DNA from: Gracilaria domingensis
Lineage: Eukaryota > Rhodophyta > Florideophyceae > Gracilariales > Gracilariaceae
Length of the DNA stretch: 31,803 nt
Direction: 5' to 3'
NCBI GenBank assembly: GCA_022539475.1
Contig: VCMS01000435.1
Coordinates: forward strand, 78,381-110,183
Below are positions 28,398 to 31,803 of the stretch, in pieces. Made by a program: the position numbers and the translations under genes. The notes under the pieces are model-generated. The model saw only the letters and a program-made list of their open reading frames with translations. It searched no databases and was not told the origin of the DNA. Numbering within the stretch: the first letter of the stretch is position 1; each line of letters starts with the position of its first letter.

Positions 28398-30862
28398 ACA
28401 TTAAGGGCTCCATCTTCTACATGTTCACCTTGTGGTGCCTTTTCTTGTGATCCTGTGTTAATTCCGAAATCGTTCATGTCCATTTCCTTGAACTCCATAT
28501 CCCCTTCCTCGCATTCACCAACGAAGCAATCGCTAATAGACCCCAATCTTCGGCTCACACTGTCAATAAAAAATTGTTCTTTCACAGTGAGGTAAAGTCT
28601 TCCGTTCGACGGCATTCGATATCCAAATGTAGCCTCTCTCATGTCATTACCAAGAACCTTAGTCCAATCTTCCGTTGTCGTTCCAAAATTATGAAACTCG
28701 CTGGAATTGGTCCTCAAGACATGTTGCCTAACATCCCCCAGAACATTCTTTAAACACAGAGGTAGCAGTTCAGCAAACTTCTTTGTAAACAGTTTCTGTC
28801 TCTGGCCACCCCTTGACACATCCGTACTTAGAAGGCTCACAACCGTCAACACCCAAGCGTCCAAACGTGCGAGCAACAGTATTGTGCCATCTAAAAAGGT
28901 GCCCGTATCCTTGTCTTCCACATCATACCCAATAAACTCCTTCAGCACTTGTACCCCGACACGGTTTCGGAAGAAGAAGTCTTGATCTTCCGTCGGCATA
29001 TCCTCGACATTGTCCGCATTGGAGTACTTTAGACGAACAAATGGGGCTTTTCTCCACCATGAAGTGTTCGGTACACCATTTTCGTCAAGACGCAGTATGT
29101 TCTCCTGCGCTTCCTTCAACTGCATTGTGAGTTCGTCAGCATTCTCTTCTACCAGCTTTGTTCTTCTCCAAATCAGATCGTACCCCAGGAGCAGAAATAG
29201 TTTATCCCTCGTATTTCTCTTACGAACGCCCACGACGTCACTCATGGTCTGCCGCATTCTCTGCCTAAGGCACCTATCTGCACAAAGTTCCAGTATACAC
29301 CTGTCGGTAAGAGATGCTTTTCTAATACCTTCCCAGCTCAACTCCTTCAACTCGCTTTCAACCATTTTCTTCAGCAAAGCATCTGGCCCCCCCTCTACCG
29401 ACGGTGTGAACATGCCAAAACTGCCCAAGAGCTCCACGGGGTTTTTAGGAACCATGTATGAACCACCTTCCTCCGGCTCAATAAGCCCTTCCCCACTCTC
29501 AGTTGCGTCTTCCACCTTCTCGGCACGGTTACCCCAATTTCGGGTGAGCGACTCACCTTCGAGCCATAGCTCACTTGGTTCTCTCCTTGCCCACGTCAGC
29601 ATGTTGTGATACACTGCTCGAGCAACCCCTCGAAACTCGTCGCACACCTCAATTTTATGCTTCTTTCGACCTGTCTGCCCAGGTTCACCAGCACGTGTAC
29701 TCCTATCTCCCTCCTGTTTCAGTGCCCCTCTTAGCCCTTCAATGACTAGATCCTTCTCTTCAAGCCTCTTTTTCAAAGCCGTACTCTGCTCTTGGGCGAC
29801 CTTCACTAGAATTCTCCGAACCATCAAGTCCTCTTGTAGCGTCTTAACCTTTTCTTTCAAGCAATTCAGTTCATTTAAAAGATCAGGTCTGTTCATAGAG
29901 CTTGAATTCACACCAGTTTGGATATCTTCCGTTATTTCCCTAGCTTCTTCGGCGATAGGCCCCGGTAATGCCGCAGGATTCGGTGTTATTTCGTTATCGG
30001 AACTATCCTCATGTGCCATAGCCTTAGCCACGAGAGGCTGCAGGCGTTCTGTGTCCACCCTTGGCACGGCTCCGAGCTCCAACTCCCGTGTATGTCCTCC
30101 TCCATGGCATGGTATATCAGATGAATTGGGCCTCGTACGAGCTGCAACGGCCCCCGTTCTGGAAAGAGGGGAAGGTCGAAAAGTAACTCGTCTATCAGTT
30201 GTATCTCGATTTCTTATTGTGTTTCTCCCTTGTCCGGACCCATTGCGAGGCATGATACGATTGATAGCGGCCCCAGTTCTAGAAGAGAGGGATGGACGTG
30301 ACGATCTTAATATACTAGGACTCTCACGACTTCTCGTCATTGTCCCTTGTTGTCCAGATCCACTGGGCGGCGTAACCCGCGCCCCAGTAGCTCCGGTCCT
30401 CGATATCGGCCGGGGACATGAAGGTTTTGGTGTCATACGAACCTCTTCGGTTCCAGTTGTCATGCCCTCCTGTCCTGACCCGCTGGGCCGAGTTACCTCA
30501 TCTTCTTGAGGAGCAGAGACAGATGCACGATTTGCATTACCGGCAGTTGACGGCACGACATCGTTCGCTGATCCACGAATTCTTGACGCAATCCCGGAAG
30601 ACGCTCCGCTGCGAGATGGGCGAGAGAGTCCTGTAGAAGGACGCCCACTGACTCTCTCCTTCGTCGAGGACGACTTCCGTTTAGGAAGTGCGGTGCTTGT
30701 AGCCTGATTCGTATCATCCGATGCTCTTCTCTTCTTCTGTCTACTCTTGTTCCGCTGCGTACTATTTCGCTTTCTCGGCGTTATACCCATGCTGTGGAGA
30801 TAAACAGGGTAATGAAACGAAATTGTTGGGGAGGGGGGGAGGGGGTGGGGGGGGGGGTGCAT
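28394..30862 (-). CDS. Unrecognised coiled-coil protein, tail-to-tail with the transposase
   Basis: The 822-codon frame probably starts at the second Met (ATG at 30790-30788, MGITPRKR), because the first 24 codons read through a poly-G/C tract as Pro/His. Giving 822-numbering: residues 25-110 are Lys/Arg/Ser-rich, likely nuclear; 126-248 hold three degenerate ~39-residue repeats (SGSGQ...SRTGA); 327-385 form a predicted coiled coil; 400-790 are a globular region of no family I recognise (SELKELSWEGIRKASLTDRC, YDLIWRRTKLVEEN). Its TAA overlaps the transposase TAA by three bases, so the pair is packed end to end. It may be a transposon accessory protein or a host gene. Confidence 0.7.
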   Translation of the reverse strand: MHPPPHPLPPSPTISFHYPVYLHSMGITPRKRNSTQRNKSRQKKRRASDDTNQATSTALPKRKSSSTKERVSGRPSTGLSRPSRSGASSGIASRIRGSANDVVPSTAGNANRASVSAPQEDEVTRPSGSGQEGMTTGTEEVRMTPKPSCPRPISRTGATGARVTPPSGSGQQGTMTRSRESPSILRSSRPSLSSRTGAAINRIMPRNGSGQGRNTIRNRDTTDRRVTFRPSPLSRTGAVAARTRPNSSDIPCHGGGHTRELELGAVPRVDTERLQPLVAKAMAHEDSSDNEITPNPAALPGPIAEEAREITEDIQTGVNSSSMNRPDLLNELNCLKEKVKTLQEDLMVRRILVKVAQEQSTALKKRLEEKDLVIEGLRGALKQEGDRSTRAGEPGQTGRKKHKIEVCDEFRGVARAVYHNMLTWARREPSELWLEGESLTRNWGNRAEKVEDATESGEGLIEPEEGGSYMVPKNPVELLGSFGMFTPSVEGGPDALLKKMVESELKELSWEGIRKASLTDRCILELCADRCLRQRMRQTMSDVVGVRKRNTRDKLFLLLGYDLIWRRTKLVEENADELTMQLKEAQENILRLDENGVPNTSWWRKAPFVRLKYSNADNVEDMPTEDQDFFFRNRVGVQVLKEFIGYDVEDKDTGTFLDGTILLLARLDAWVLTVVSLLSTDVSRGGQRQKLFTKKFAELLPLCLKNVLGDVRQHVLRTNSSEFHNFGTTTEDWTKVLGNDMREATFGYRMPSNGRLYLTVKEQFFIDSVSRRLGSISDCFVGECEEGDMEFKEMDMNDFGINTGSQEKAPQGEHVEDGALNV
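30828..30857 (+). other. G-rich tract, G-quadruplex-capable
   Basis: 30 bases with only A or T single interruptions between runs of 4-11 G. It lies ~40-70 bases upstream (on the minus strand) of the likely ATG of the coiled-coil protein, so the transcript leader there would be C-rich and the coding-strand complement G-rich. Confidence 0.7.
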
Positions 30863-31040
30863 GGTTCAGATATTCCTGGAGACTCCGCAGTTCCTGCTTT
30901 TTAGGAATTTGAGGTGCCCAATGGGTCGCAAATATCGCCGTTACAGATGAAGAGCTCCAGTGTACATGTACAACAACGCGTATTGCAGGCAGCTGCAACA
31001 CTCACAAGCATATTTACTTTCTATTCGCTACTGAACTCAT
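30863..31040. other. Spacer between SET gene and coiled-coil gene
   Basis: Short intergenic stretch separating the SET stop from the next ATG on the minus strand (about 250 bases counting to 30790). I see no motif I can name. Confidence 0.4.
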
Positions 31041-31803
31041 CTATTGCTCCAATGTCAGAGCCCAGTCCCAGGCGTACTGCTCTCCGTAGTCGAAATACAA
31101 CTCTTCGCCCCTCTCAATATCTCTTACTGCTCTACAACGAAGTAGAGCATAGTTAGAAAGGTTTGACTTGAACTGTATCACGGACTTCGCCTCCACCACC
31201 TGCACATTGGCACTTCGAGTCCTGTTTGACCGGGGCTCCGATAAATCGGGATCCCCGGCATGATATCCGGCGTCGTTAATGTAGCCCCCGATACAAAAAG
31301 GCGCCGGGACAATGTAGACTTCGCTCTCCTTTCTATCCTGAGCCTGTCCTGGTCTGTTCCTCAGGTGCAGAAACTCCGTACCAGTCACAGTGACCATCAT
31401 AGAAAACAACTTGTACCGCACTGGAGTTGCTCCGAGACAGCCACTTCCATACGTTAAGTGTCTTTCCTTCCGGTTCGTCAGATCCGTGTATACCAAAGTT
31501 CCATAGAAATGACAGATAGTTTCCCCAGCCAATATCTTATGTTCCGTGAACACCCCCATACCAGCACGGGGATGTCGAATCTTAGAAGATGCTACATGTA
31601 AGCGATAGCGATTGGCTTCAACAGTCAACAGCATATGCATATCCATAAGATTCAGAGCTCCTCGGTACTTCCCCTCCCAAAGATCTACAGTACGCTCTCC
31701 ACACTTGTCGACAAAGTCCCAGTCCTTCCAGTATCTTCCTAGGAACTGAGTAATATGTCCAGGCATCACTTGGTACTGGGGTAACCAAATGGAGCCTTCC
31801 ATT
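31041..31803 (-). CDS. SET-domain protein (probable lysine methyltransferase), N-terminus beyond window
   Basis: 253 codons are visible; the frame is open to the window edge, so the Met at the edge may be internal. SET signatures numbered from that Met: GMGVF at 81-85 (cofactor loop, after RHPRA), FYGTLVY at 99-105, GYINDAGYHAGDP at 173-185 in the place of the usual NHS/C motif, and GEELYFDYGEQY at 232-243 with the catalytic-type Tyr at 239. No post-SET Cys cluster follows; the protein ends 14 residues later. The NHS/C motif is atypical, so activity is not certain. SET proteins methylate histone or other lysines from S-adenosylmethionine. It is on the same strand as the coiled-coil gene and upstream of it. 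Confidence 0.85.
   Translation of the reverse strand, partial: MEGSIWLPQYQVMPGHITQFLGRYWKDWDFVDKCGERTVDLWEGKYRGALNLMDMHMLLTVEANRYRLHVASSKIRHPRAGMGVFTEHKILAGETICHFYGTLVYTDLTNRKERHLTYGSGCLGATPVRYKLFSMMVTVTGTEFLHLRNRPGQAQDRKESEVYIVPAPFCIGGYINDAGYHAGDPDLSEPRSNRTRSANVQVVEAKSVIQFKSNLSNYALLRCRAVRDIERGEELYFDYGEQYAWDWALTLEQ

Noticed and set aside
29742..30509. 255-codon plus-strand frame opposite the coiled-coil gene
   Set aside because: Shadow of the minus-strand gene with no recognisable domain; the minus frame is over three times longer.

Overview
This is a eukaryotic, repeat-dominated region. It has nested Ty1/copia LTR retrotransposons with TG...CA ends and 5-bp target duplications, remnants of DDE DNA transposons, and on the far right three long, nearly intron-free open frames. 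I see no bacterial operon structure, tRNA or rRNA. Long uninterrupted ORFs and roughly balanced base composition would fit a compact algal (for example red-algal) or protist genome, but nothing identifies the lineage, so this is a weak inference.

Layout. (1) 3-3172: 3' end of copia element A1 (integrase end, RT, RNase H, polypurine tract, 3' LTR). (2) 3173-12351: an older, broken copia element B (gag, protease, integrase, RT, RNase H, probable LTR start). Its gag is cut on the left by A1 and its pol is split at 5599 by a complete non-autonomous element, C1 (5600-9943; identical 980-bp LTRs; ATGAC duplication). (3) 12352-16200: a scrambled block: 3' end of A2, an inverted pol fragment A3, and an inverted 3' LTR of a C-type element, C3. 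(4) 16186-17536: minus-strand relic of a tnp2/Plavaka-like transposase. (5) 17605-19776 and 24291-24527: about 1-kb (996-bp period) repeat units with hairpin clusters and a short basic ORF. The third ORF copy is split by a second complete non-autonomous element, C2 (19777-24290; 990-bp LTRs; GTAAC duplication). (6) 24528-25121: gene-free, with two fold-back repeats. (7) 25122-28397: a tnp2/Plavaka-like transposase in one frame, interrupted once by TAG. It is tail-to-tail with an unrecognised 798-822-codon coiled-coil protein (minus), behind which lies a SET-domain protein (minus, running off the window).

How the parts relate. C1 and C2 encode no Gag or Pol but carry LTRs, a primer-binding site matching the anticodon arm of initiator tRNA-Met (the half-tRNA priming known from Drosophila copia), and a polypurine tract. 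Their LTR 3' parts closely match those of element A, so A-type proteins probably mobilise them in trans. The most striking signal is in the non-coding interior of C1 and C2: a run of 11-13 short stem-loops sharing one architecture. Outer and inner stems differ between copies, yet pairing is kept by compensatory changes. This looks like a selected RNA structure, perhaps a packaging or protein-binding array. The second candidate of interest is the cluster of transposase, coiled-coil protein and SET methyltransferase on the right.
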